A program made the translations under genes and the position numbers. From the NCBI GenBank assembly GCA_934394585.1, contig CAKRQU010000015.1, positions 1-41,674 on the forward strand: 41,674 nt of DNA, given 5' to 3'. Positions 33,631 to 41,474 of the stretch are shown here, piece by piece. A model generated the notes under the pieces. That model worked only from the letters and a program-made list of their open reading frames with translations, ran no database searches and was not told the DNA's origin. Source of the DNA: an uncultured Eubacteriales bacterium. GTDB lineage: Bacteria > Bacillota > Clostridia > Oscillospirales > CAG-272. Within the stretch, counting starts at the first letter, position 1, and every line of letters starts with the position of its first letter.

Positions 33631-36081
33631 TCATACCACAGTGGGATTTATATCTATGCCAAAGGAAAGATTTTCCGCGGAAAATCTCCCCGCCTCGCGC
33701 ATGAGCAGGGCAAAAAGCGCACGCCAGCGCTTGCTTTCGCGAAATTTCAGCACTGTTCTCATGCGGTATTTTTCATTTATTTTATATATATTTGCCTCAA
33801 ATGGACCGAATATCGCCCCGCGGCAATCGGAAAATTCGCCCGCGCACAGCTCCTTCAGCCTGCCTGTTGTGGCGGCGGCGGTATCGCGCACCTGCGCCTC
33901 GTCGCTTCCCGTAACGGAAAAAACGGCGATATCGCAGAACGGCGGGAAAACCATGGCGCGGCGCATCGCTATCTCGTTTTCGTAAAAAGCCGCGTAATCC
34001 TGCTTTGAAGCGAGAATTATCGTGGGATTTTCGGGATTTGCCGTCTGTATCACGGCTTTGCCGGGGGCGGCGCCTCTGCCGGATCTGCCCACCACCTGTG
34101 TTATCAGCGAAAATGTGCGTTCGCCCGCGCGGAAATCATCCATGAAAAGCGAATTGTCCGCCGCCACCACGCCGACGAGCGTCACGTCGGGGAAATTATG
34201 CCCTTTTGTGACCATCTGCGTGCCGACGAGAATATCCGCCTCGCGGTTTTTGAATTTTTCGCAGATTTCATCCTGAGAAAATCTGCCGCGCGTGGTATCC
34301 GCGTCCATGCGCATTATGCGCGCTTCGGGAAAAAGCGCCGTCAGTTCGTCCTCTATTTTCTGCGTGCCGAAACCGCCGAATGAAATATGCTCGCTGCCGC
34401 ATGACGGGCATACGGATGGCACATCGCGACGATATCCGCAGTAGTGGCATACGAGAGTGCCTTTGCCGCCGCGCTTTTTATGCAGCGTGAGCGAAACGGA
34501 ACAATGCGGACAGCGCACAGCTTCGCCGCACAGGCGGCATGACATATAGCTGCTGTAGCCGCGTCTGTTCAGAAAAAGCACGGTCTGCTTTCCCTCGCGC
34601 AGAGTGCGCTTCATTTCGCGATAAAGCTCCTCGCCTATATATTTGTCGGGGTCGGGCGCGTTTTTGCGCATATCGGAAATTATCACCTGCGGGAGCGTCG
34701 CCGCGCCGTAGCGGTTTTTCAGCTCCACCAATGTATATACGCCGCGCTTTGCTTTTTCATAGCTTTCCACGGAAGGCGTGGCACTGCAAAGCAGCATCAG
34801 CGCGTTTTCCTGCGCGCAGCGGAATCTCGCTATGTCGCGCGCATGATATTTCGGCGAGCTTTCGGATTTGTATGTATGCTCCTGCTCCTCGTCTATCACT
34901 ATCATGCCGAGATTTTTCACGGGAGCAAAAACGGCACTGCGCGTGCCGAGCACTATATCCGCCTCTCCCGCGCGGATCCTGCGGAATGTATCGAGCCGCT
35001 CCCCGCCCGTGAGCCGCGAATGTATCACGGCAAGGCGATCGCCGAAAACCGCGGCGAAAGCGGAAACCGATTGCCACGTGAGCGCTATTTCCGGTACGAG
35101 AATGACAGATGTCCTGCCGTCCTGCGCAAGCTCTTTGCAGAGCGAAAGCATCACGCTCGTTTTGCCGCTGCCCGTAACTCCGTGGAGCAGAGCGGCATGC
35201 GGTTTCCCATCCAGAGTGAGCGCGCGCAGCAGATTTTTTGCCCGCGTCTGCTCCTCGGAAAGCACGATTTCCCTGTGCGGCACATCGGAAAGATCGGCGT
35301 AGGGATTTCTGTAATATTCGAATTTTTCCGTCCTGATAAGCCCTTTTTTCTCCAGCGCCTTTATCTGCGCCGCGCTGTAGCCGAGGGCTGTTATTTCGCC
35401 CGTTTCCATGCCGTCGCTTTCCGAAACGAGAGAGAAAATTTCCCTCTGCGCCGCGGGTGTGCGCGGAGCATGAAGCTTTGATATATCGGCATTTTCGCAG
35501 GCAAAAACGAGAGAAAGACTCGCCCTGCCCGCGTCGCGTATGCGCAGCTCTTTTTTCAGCGCGCCGCTCTGCACAAGCGAACGCAAAAGCGTACCCGCGC
35601 CCGCTCCGAGCGCCTTTTCCGCCTGCTCCGCCGTCACTCCCGCGGGATTTGCCCGCACAAAATCCATGAGCATACGCGATTTTGCATTGTATTCCGTATC
35701 GAAATCATCCTCGCCGATGAAAAAAAGCTCATCGGAACGGGAAAAAGCCTCCGCCGGTATTATTCTTTTCACGGCGTCGCCGAAGGAGCATACAGTCCGC
35801 TCCGTCACGAAAGTGCAGAGCGCAAGCTCGCGCGCGTCGAGGCGGATTTCTTCGTCCATCATGCCCAGTATCGGCTTTAAATTTTCCATATCCGTTTCGG
35901 GGTTTTGCGTCGTCACCACAGCCGCGCGCTTTTTATTCGCCTTTCCGAACGGTACGAAAACAAATGTGCCGGCTTTTATTTTTTCACAAAATTCCTGCGG
36001 CACATAGTAGGTATATTCGCTGTCAAGATGATACGGCAGATCGAGCAGGCGCACGCCTGCCGTTCTCGTGATATCATTCAT
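33631..36081 (-). CDS. priA: Primosomal helicase PriA
   Basis: An 816-residue 3'-5' DNA helicase. The N-terminal 3'-DNA-binding domain covers about 1-110. Walker A is GVTGSGKT and the DEAD-box variant is DEEQ. Eight zinc-binding cysteines sit in CRLCGEAVRCPHCS and the following CHYCG and CPSCG. Helicase motifs GTQMVTKGHNFP and QVVGRSGRG are present. PriA restarts stalled forks. It overlaps rpoZ by 4 bp; coaBC, which lies between these genes in Bacillus, is absent. Confidence 0.97.
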   Translation of the reverse strand: MNDITRTAGVRLLDLPYHLDSEYTYYVPQEFCEKIKAGTFVFVPFGKANKKRAAVVTTQNPETDMENLKPILGMMDEEIRLDARELALCTFVTERTVCSFGDAVKRIIPAEAFSRSDELFFIGEDDFDTEYNAKSRMLMDFVRANPAGVTAEQAEKALGAGAGTLLRSLVQSGALKKELRIRDAGRASLSLVFACENADISKLHAPRTPAAQREIFSLVSESDGMETGEITALGYSAAQIKALEKKGLIRTEKFEYYRNPYADLSDVPHREIVLSEEQTRAKNLLRALTLDGKPHAALLHGVTGSGKTSVMLSLCKELAQDGRTSVILVPEIALTWQSVSAFAAVFGDRLAVIHSRLTGGERLDTFRRIRAGEADIVLGTRSAVFAPVKNLGMIVIDEEQEHTYKSESSPKYHARDIARFRCAQENALMLLCSATPSVESYEKAKRGVYTLVELKNRYGAATLPQVIISDMRKNAPDPDKYIGEELYREMKRTLREGKQTVLFLNRRGYSSYMSCRLCGEAVRCPHCSVSLTLHKKRGGKGTLVCHYCGYRRDVPSVCPSCGSEHISFGGFGTQKIEDELTALFPEARIMRMDADTTRGRFSQDEICEKFKNREADILVGTQMVTKGHNFPDVTLVGVVAADNSLFMDDFRAGERTFSLITQVVGRSGRGAAPGKAVIQTANPENPTIILASKQDYAAFYENEIAMRRAMVFPPFCDIAVFSVTGSDEAQVRDTAAATTGRLKELCAGEFSDCRGAIFGPFEANIYKINEKYRMRTVLKFRESKRWRALFALLMREAGRFSAENLSFGIDINPTVV

Positions 36082-36401
36082 CCCAGTGTTTCTTCGTCGG
36101 CTTCTTCCAGCTCTTCCGGCTCTTTTATTACTATTTCCCCGTCATAAATCCTGTTTATGGCGTTGCGCACGGCTTTTCTGTCGCGCAGCTCGGGATCTAT
36201 CAGGGAGGAAAGCGGCTTATCCGTTTCTTTATTGGCTATTTTCTTTTCCGCTTCCTCGCGCTGGGCGATATATTCGTCCGTCACTATTTTAGCCGCCTTT
36301 GCCGTAGCCATCACGAGCGCATAGCGGTTCATATTTCCTTTTGTAAGCTCCGCTATGGATGGGGTTATCATCGTCTGATTGGGTATCTGCTGTTTTTTCA
36401 T
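36078..36401 (-). CDS. rpoZ: RNA polymerase omega subunit
   Basis: A 107-residue omega-like protein with MITPSIAELTKGNMNRYALVMATAKAA as its conserved first half (shown in part: PSI and NRYALV motifs) and an acidic C-terminal half. Placement between gmk and priA is the family's usual context. It starts 1 bp after the gmk stop codon. Confidence 0.9.
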   Translation of the reverse strand: MKKQQIPNQTMITPSIAELTKGNMNRYALVMATAKAAKIVTDEYIAQREEAEKKIANKETDKPLSSLIDPELRDRKAVRNAINRIYDGEIVIKEPEELEEADEETLG

Positions 36402-36402
36402 T

Positions 36403-37035
36403 TTAGTTTCTATCCTTTCCTTGCTCCGAAATGAGCCTGTTTATCAGCTCCGTATTGCGCGATGCGCGCATCGCTTCCGCTTCTGCTATGCAGAGCAGTT
36501 TCTGCGCGGTTTCTTCCGTCGCGTTTTCGCGGTTTATTATCACATAGTCGTATCTGTCCGCCAGCTTCAGTTCTTCGTAAGCGCGCGCTATGCGTGCGTC
36601 TATCATGTCGGCGCTCTCCGTGCCGCGTCCCGTCAGTCTGGCGCGCAGTGTTTTCATATCCGGCGGTATTATGAAAACGAGTATCGCCTCGGGCATGCGT
36701 TTTTTTATCTGCATGGCGCCGTCCACTTCTATTTCGAGTATGACATCCCTGCCGCTCTCGAGATATTCGTGCACATGTGCCTTCGGCGTGCCGTAATATT
36801 TTTTGCTTCCGCTGTAAACCGTGTATTCCAGCATTTCGCCCGCGGCTATGGCTTTTTCAAATTCCTCTGCCGAAACGAAATGGTAATGCACGCCGTTTAT
36901 TTCGCCCTCGCGCGGCGCGCGCGTCGTAGCCGAAACGGAAACGGCGAAATCATGCTTCTGCTCAAGCAGCTTTACCACGGTGCCTTTCCCGCAGCCCGAG
37001 GGACCGGATATGACAAAAAGAAGTCCTCTTTTCAT
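36403..37035 (-). CDS. gmk: Guanylate kinase
   Basis: A 210-residue nucleotide kinase with P-loop SGPSGCGKGT at 10-19, SVSATTRAPREGE and GVHYHFVSAEEF (GMP binding), and ILEIEVDGAMQIKK. It converts GMP to GDP. The ATG overlaps the remA stop by 4 bp. Confidence 0.97.
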   Translation of the reverse strand: MKRGLLFVISGPSGCGKGTVVKLLEQKHDFAVSVSATTRAPREGEINGVHYHFVSAEEFEKAIAAGEMLEYTVYSGSKKYYGTPKAHVHEYLESGRDVILEIEVDGAMQIKKRMPEAILVFIIPPDMKTLRARLTGRGTESADMIDARIARAYEELKLADRYDYVIINRENATEETAQKLLCIAEAEAMRASRNTELINRLISEQGKDRN

Positions 37036-37301
37036 TCATCCTCCTCCCCTTCGTCATCCTGCTCGAGCATACCGTCCAGACGGTTTGATATCGTTTCCGG
37101 CTGTATCGCCGAGAGTATGACGTGGTCGCTGTCCGTTATTATCACGCATCGCGTGCGTCTGCCGCAGGAAACGTCTATCACCCTGCCTGCGTCGCGTGCG
37201 TCCTGTATCAGTCTTTTTATCGGCGCGGAATCGGGAGAAACAAATGTCACCACTCTGTGCGCTGCCACCATATTGCCGAAACCTATATTTATGAATTTCA
37301 T
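37032..37301 (-). CDS. remA: Extracellular-matrix regulator RemA (DUF370)
   Basis: An 89-residue protein with the RemA signature MKFINIGFGNMVAAHRVV and the RTRCVIITDSDHVILSAI segment. RemA is a DNA-binding activator of matrix and osmoprotection genes in Bacillus. The yicC-remA-gmk-rpoZ order is conserved. The start at 37301 has AGGGGAAAAGG upstream; an earlier start at 37322 would abut the yicC stop. A second family member, remB, is at 19740-20003. Confidence 0.95.
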   Translation of the reverse strand: MKFINIGFGNMVAAHRVVTFVSPDSAPIKRLIQDARDAGRVIDVSCGRRTRCVIITDSDHVILSAIQPETISNRLDGMLEQDDEGEEDE

Positions 37302-37322
37302 GCCTTTTCCCCTTTTTTGCAA

Positions 37323-38204
37323 TTATTCTATATTCTGTATCTGCTCGCGGATTTTTTCCAGCTCGCTTTTCATTTCTATCACGAGCTTGGCTATGCGGGC
37401 GTCGTTTGATTTCGAACCTATAGTATTTGTTTCGCGGTTCATTTCCTGGAGCAGGAAATCCAGTTTTCTGCCCACGGGCTCGTCTGCTTCGATTATTTTG
37501 TCGAAAGCGTCGAAATGCGACGCGAGGCGGACTATTTCTTCGTCTATGGCGATTTTGTCCGCATAAATGGCACATTCCGTGAGGAGCCTGTTTTCATCGA
37601 GAGGAATATCCCCCGCCAGTGCGCGTATCTTTTCGGATATCTGCGCAAACTGCGCGGCTTTATTCTGCTCGGATATGGGTGCTATTTCCTCCGCCAATGC
37701 CTTTACGCGGGCTTTTTTCCCGCATATGTCGTCGCGCATACGCTCGCCCTCGCGCTCACGCTCGGCTGTGAATGCGGCGAGCGCTTCCTCCATCACGGGG
37801 AGAACCTTCTGCCATTCGGCTTCGGTATCCTCGTCGGCTTTTTTTATCGAAAAAACATTCTGATTCTGTGCCACGCGCATTACGGATATGTCGTCGCGCA
37901 GGGAAAATTCATCGCAGAGGCGGCGGAGCGCCGCAAGATAACTTTCCGTATATGCGCGGTCTATTTCTATATCTATTCCGTCGGTTTCCAGCACGTCCAC
38001 GCCGATGAAAACCTCCACTTTGCCGCGCGATATTCCTTTTTGCGAAATATACGCTTTCGCCTTTTCCTCCAGAAAACCGAAAAGGCGCGATGTTTTCACC
38101 GTGCAGTCGAGATAGCGGCTGTTCACGCTTTTTATTTCCACCAAAATATCTCTGCCGCCTATCTGCTTTTTCGCACGTCCGTAGGCTGTCATACTTCTGA
38201 TCAT
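37323..38204 (-). CDS. yicC: YicC/YloC-family endoribonuclease
   Basis: A 293-residue YicC protein. MIRSMTAYGRA at the N-terminus, EIKSVNSRYLD next, and the C-terminal KLDFLLQEMNRETNTIGSKS are family signatures. Members are reported as endoribonucleases. It is the first gene of the operon, with AGAGG 5 bp before the ATG and a strong promoter at 38251-38280. Confidence 0.95.
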   Translation of the reverse strand: MIRSMTAYGRAKKQIGGRDILVEIKSVNSRYLDCTVKTSRLFGFLEEKAKAYISQKGISRGKVEVFIGVDVLETDGIDIEIDRAYTESYLAALRRLCDEFSLRDDISVMRVAQNQNVFSIKKADEDTEAEWQKVLPVMEEALAAFTAEREREGERMRDDICGKKARVKALAEEIAPISEQNKAAQFAQISEKIRALAGDIPLDENRLLTECAIYADKIAIDEEIVRLASHFDAFDKIIEADEPVGRKLDFLLQEMNRETNTIGSKSNDARIAKLVIEMKSELEKIREQIQNIE

Positions 38205-38250
38205 ATATACCTCTTGCGCAAACTGCGCCGATTGTAATTTATATATTTAT

Positions 38251-38280
38251 ATTATAATATACCAATTAATTCTTTGTCAA
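38251..38280 (-). promoter_or_regulatory. Sigma-A-type promoter of the yicC-rsgA operon
   Basis: On the minus strand TTGACA (38280-38275) and TATAAT (38256-38251) are 18 bp apart, both perfect consensus hexamers, about 45 bp upstream of yicC. No other clear promoter was seen within the twelve-gene operon. Confidence 0.75.
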
Positions 38281-38386
38281 TACCTTTTCCCTCGCTTTCG
38301 GACGAAAAAAAGTCCGAAGTTTATCAAAAATTCCTATCTTATTTACAAATAACCCGTATGTTGTTCATGCATTTGTAAAAAATAAG

Positions 38387-38395
38387 TGTTATGAT
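38387..38395 (+). promoter_or_regulatory. Extended -10 promoter candidate of the HtrA-like gene
   Basis: TG-T-TATGAT forms an extended -10 motif about 40 bp upstream of the start codon. No good -35 hexamer is at the right distance, so confidence is low. Confidence 0.4.
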
Positions 38396-38434
38396 GTAAA
38401 CGTAAATCGAAAAAAGGTCTGGAGGTCGGATTTT

Positions 38435-39850
38435 ATGAATCCCTGGGAAAATGAAAACGGCGAAGAAAGAAACGACGCCGTTGAAGCTGACTTCAAAGTA
38501 AAGGACACAGATAACGACTCCGAGAAAGCATCGGCTGCGGAAGACAAAGCGTATGTTTTCGAAAACGTATACAAAGACAGCTCGGCAAAAGAACAGCCGA
38601 ATGAAACAAAGAAAAAGAAAAACGGCATGAAAATCACCGGCGGCGGCATAGCAGCCATACTGGCGCTCTGCCTGATAGTTTCCGTGGTATCCGGCATCAT
38701 CACCGGCACCATGATAGGCAGAAACAATACGCCGGCTGCGCCGACGACTTCCACGTCGTCCACCACGCTCCCCGGCACATCGGGAAGCACGACGGAAACG
38801 ACGCAGGGCACGCAATCCGCCGCGACAACGTCCGCCATCCCGCTGATAAAGCAGGCGAATACCTCGGGTGAGGCTCTCACACCGGAAGAAATCGCGGCAA
38901 ACTGCACCGACAGCGTCGTGATAGTGGAAGTGGTAAATGTCACCACATACACCATGTGGGGCAGAGAATACGAGCAGGCATCCCGCGGAGCGGGCAGCGG
39001 CGTTATCTGCAGCGACGACGGCTATATAATAACAAATTATCATGTGGCAAGCGAATCCTGCCGCAGTATCACCGTCACGACAAACGACGGCAAAACCTAC
39101 GATGCGAAATTTGTGATAGGCGATGAGGATGCCGATGTCGCCCTGATAAAAGTAGACGGCGCGGAAAATCTGAAAAGCGCGAAAATCGGCACATCCTCCA
39201 CTCTCGTGGTAGGCAATTATGTGGCAGCCATAGGAAATCCGCTCGGCTACGGTCTTACATTTACCGACGGTAAAATAAGCGCGCTTTCCAGAAAAGTTTC
39301 CATAGACGGTTCTTCCATGACGCTCATTCAGACGAATGCGGCTGTAAACGAAGGAAATTCCGGCGGCGGTCTTTTCAATGCGGCAGGCGAGCTGGTCGGC
39401 ATAGTAAATGCCAAAATAAGCGGCTCCACAGTAGAAGGTTTCGGCTTTGCCATCCCGATAGATACGGTGGTAAAACAGCTCAACGACCTGATAGAAGTTG
39501 GTTATATACGCGACAGAGCACGTCTGGGCGTCACTATAAATACGGTTTATCTTATAGATGAAAAAAGAAACTACAGTATAGTTTATTATATCCAGTCGGT
39601 CCTCTCGGGAAGCGCTGCCGAAAAAGCGGGACTTCGCGCGGGCGACATACTTTATAAAATAGACGGCACATTCACCTCGGCTTCTTCGTTTGCCTCTTCA
39701 CTTTCAAAATACAAAGTGGGCGATACGATAGAATTGACCGTACTGCGTCCGTCAAGCGGGGTTTCCTCGGCAAACGTTTATCAGAGCGATTGCACGGAAA
39801 TCACGGTGAAAATCACGTTTGAGGAATTCAATCCCAACGTGGATAATTAA
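38435..39850 (+). CDS. htrA: HtrA/DegP-type membrane-anchored serine protease
   Basis: A 471-residue S1C-family protease. A charged cytoplasmic region (1-64), one membrane helix (about 70-92) and a Thr/Ser-rich linker (100-135) come first. The protease domain carries the triad H203 (TNYHVA), D234 (DADVALIKV) and S309 (GNSGG). A C-terminal PDZ domain follows (about 365-460; AEKAGLRAGDILYKID). It should degrade or refold misfolded proteins outside the membrane. The ATG has GGAGG upstream. It is divergent from yicC and followed by a strong terminator. Confidence 0.95.
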   Translation: MNPWENENGEERNDAVEADFKVKDTDNDSEKASAAEDKAYVFENVYKDSSAKEQPNETKKKKNGMKITGGGIAAILALCLIVSVVSGIITGTMIGRNNTPAAPTTSTSSTTLPGTSGSTTETTQGTQSAATTSAIPLIKQANTSGEALTPEEIAANCTDSVVIVEVVNVTTYTMWGREYEQASRGAGSGVICSDDGYIITNYHVASESCRSITVTTNDGKTYDAKFVIGDEDADVALIKVDGAENLKSAKIGTSSTLVVGNYVAAIGNPLGYGLTFTDGKISALSRKVSIDGSSMTLIQTNAAVNEGNSGGGLFNAAGELVGIVNAKISGSTVEGFGFAIPIDTVVKQLNDLIEVGYIRDRARLGVTINTVYLIDEKRNYSIVYYIQSVLSGSAAEKAGLRAGDILYKIDGTFTSASSFASSLSKYKVGDTIELTVLRPSSGVSSANVYQSDCTEITVKITFEEFNPNVDN

Positions 39851-39898
39851 AGCTATCTCTCTTTGACGTGGAAATAAAAAGTTTCTCCTTCCAAAAAA

Positions 39899-39937
39899 AC
39901 AGGGCGGCGGCAGAAATGCCGTCGCCCTGTTTTTTTG
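39899..39937 (+). terminator. Rho-independent terminator after htrA
   Basis: A 14-bp stem with one G-U pair (ACAGGGCG.CGGCA with TGCCG.CGCCCTGT, loop GAAA; 39899-39930) is followed by seven T. The A-run on the other side could make it work for the convergent lipoprotein gene too. Confidence 0.85.
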
Positions 39938-39980
39938 TTTATTTTCTGCTCAGTTGTCCCAAAAGAGCATAAAAATCTGC

Positions 39981-40433
39981 TTATTTAACGGATTTTACCA
40001 CGTTGGTAATTTCGTTTACATAAAGAAGCGACATAGGAATGCACAGGCAATTGCCGCTGGCATAGCCCGCATCAACGAGCGCATTGTAAACCTTGTTCAC
40101 ATCTTCGTTTTTGGAAATATCCGTTACCAGACCCTGGATGGTAGCGCTCTTTTCATAAGCTTCCACCATATCTTTTGTGGATTTGAATTCCACGATCATA
40201 ACGGAAGAGATACCGTTGCTTTTTGTGAGCAGATAAAGCTCTACTGCATACTCGTCTTTTTCCAGCTCGGCTTTTATTGTATTGGAAATGCCGGTAAACG
40301 AAGTGTTTTCGGTATATCCCTTTTCTTCAAAAGCTTTTTTCAGAGCAGGGTATTTGGAGCCGCAGGATGTAAACATAAGAGCCACCATGACGATAACAAG
40401 AGCCAGACTGAGAATTCTGACTGATTTTTTCAT
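39981..40433 (-). CDS. Small predicted lipoprotein of unknown function
   Basis: A 150-residue exported protein. A basic start (MKKSVR), a hydrophobic core and FTSC-GSK with a lipobox-like cysteine at 24 suggest a lipoprotein; phenylalanine at -3 is atypical. The mature part has no domain I recognise; it is mixed alpha/beta in look (AELEKDEYAVELYLLTK, MIVEFKSTKDMVEAYEKSA). The chosen ATG at 40433 has AGGAGG 9 bp upstream; an in-frame GTG at 40442 overlaps that site. It has its own promoter. Confidence 0.8.
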   Translation of the reverse strand: MKKSVRILSLALVIVMVALMFTSCGSKYPALKKAFEEKGYTENTSFTGISNTIKAELEKDEYAVELYLLTKSNGISSVMIVEFKSTKDMVEAYEKSATIQGLVTDISKNEDVNKVYNALVDAGYASGNCLCIPMSLLYVNEITNVVKSVK

Positions 40434-40535
40434 AATAATCACCCTCCTGTGTTTTTTTCGGATTTGAATAATTTTAAAGAAAGAAATTTATCCCGCCGGG
40501 ACTTGCGGAAAATATAATTTTCTTCTCTTTAAATC

Positions 40536-40564
40536 ATTATATCAGCTAACTGTTTTTTTGGCAA
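40536..40564 (-). promoter_or_regulatory. Sigma-A-type promoter of the lipoprotein gene
   Basis: On the minus strand TTGCCA (40564-40559) and TATAAT (40541-40536) are 17 bp apart, about 100 bp upstream of the start codon. The rest of the 40434-40746 gap is AT-rich with several TTGCCC and TTTTGCC words; nothing else is recognised. Confidence 0.7.
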
Positions 40565-40697
40565 TAGACAAGAGCGATATTTTGCACGAAATTCAGACAA
40601 AAATATTGCCCGTGTCTATAAATCGGTCAGATTTTGCCCTTTTGCCTATTTTTATGGCAAAGTAAAATTTTTGCCCGTTTTAATTTGCGGATTATCC

Positions 40698-40706
40698 TGA
40701 TATAAT
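40698..40706 (+). promoter_or_regulatory. Extended -10 promoter candidate of the HdeD-like gene
   Basis: TG-A-TATAAT is an extended -10 motif with a perfect hexamer, 40 bp upstream of the start. The -35 position (TTTTAA) is poor. Confidence 0.5.
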
Positions 40707-40746
40707 GATAATGTAAAAAATAAAAAAATGAAAGGAGGTGCTTTTT

Positions 40747-41346
40747 ATGCGTTCACCTTCGTATTCGTATATAAAAGCCGCCAAAATCGGTTACATTATT
40801 ATTTCCGTCGCACTTTGCGTGCTGGGAGTGCTCCTCATGATATTTCCCGACACATCCGCTTCCGTTTTCGGAGTGGTATGCGGCATACTCATGATTCTTT
40901 TCGGACTGGTAAAGCTGGCGGGATATTTTTCCCGCGATTTATTCAGACTTGCTTTTCAGTATGATCTGATATTCGGCGTAATGCTCATAGCGCTCGGTAT
41001 AGTGATGCTGGTTCATCCGGAAAGCCTTATTACATTTGTATGTATAGCAATGGGGCTGTATATCCTTTCCGACGGACTTTTCAAAATACGCATAGCCATG
41101 GATTCCAAAACATTCGGTATACGCGACTGGTGGTTGATTTTAGCCGTGGCGATAGTCGCCTGCGTATGCGGCTTTATGCTGATGTTCCGTCCCGGCGCCG
41201 GCGGCAAATTGCTCATGGTGCTGCTCGGCGTGACGCTCCTTTTCGAGGGCATACTTAATCTCATCACCGTGATCACCGCCGTGAAAATTGTGAAGCATCA
41301 GAAACCCGATGTGATAGAGGTCGGTTTTGAGGAAACGGACGAATGA
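40747..41346 (+). CDS. HdeD-like (DUF308) integral membrane protein
   Basis: A 199-residue protein with about six hydrophobic segments arranged as three pairs, each with a LGxxLMIFP- or ALGIVMLVHP-like turn (GVLLMIFPD, GIVMLVHPE, GFMLMFRPG). This is the repeated pattern of DUF308/HdeD proteins, whose E. coli member is linked to acid resistance; function here is unknown. The ATG at 40747 follows AAAGGAGGTG by 7 bp. An acidic C-terminal tail ends the protein. A terminator follows within 7 bp. Confidence 0.85.
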   Translation: MRSPSYSYIKAAKIGYIIISVALCVLGVLLMIFPDTSASVFGVVCGILMILFGLVKLAGYFSRDLFRLAFQYDLIFGVMLIALGIVMLVHPESLITFVCIAMGLYILSDGLFKIRIAMDSKTFGIRDWWLILAVAIVACVCGFMLMFRPGAGGKLLMVLLGVTLLFEGILNLITVITAVKIVKHQKPDVIEVGFEETDE

Positions 41347-41352
41347 AAAAAT

Positions 41353-41379
41353 CCCCGCTCTTTTGAGCGGGGTGTTTTT
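41353..41379 (+). terminator. Rho-independent terminator after the HdeD-like gene
   Basis: A perfect 8-bp stem CCCCGCTC/GAGCGGGG with loop TTTT (41353-41372) is followed by TGTTTTTTT. Confidence 0.88.
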
Positions 41380-41389
41380 TTCTTTTGCC

Positions 41390-41474
41390 AAAGAAATGAG
41401 GGGGGGTACTTTTCTTTGAAAGAAAAGTTTCTTTTACCAAAGAAAAGGGTGTACTTTTGCGTGACCAAAAGTAC
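41390..41474. repeat. Hairpin-cassette array flanking element core F (left)
   Basis: It contains a GTACTTTTCTTT/AAAGAAAAGT hairpin near 41407-41430 and a GTACTTTTG/CAAAAGTAC hairpin near 41452-41475 abutting the core. It starts about 10 bp after the HdeD terminator. Confidence 0.6.
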
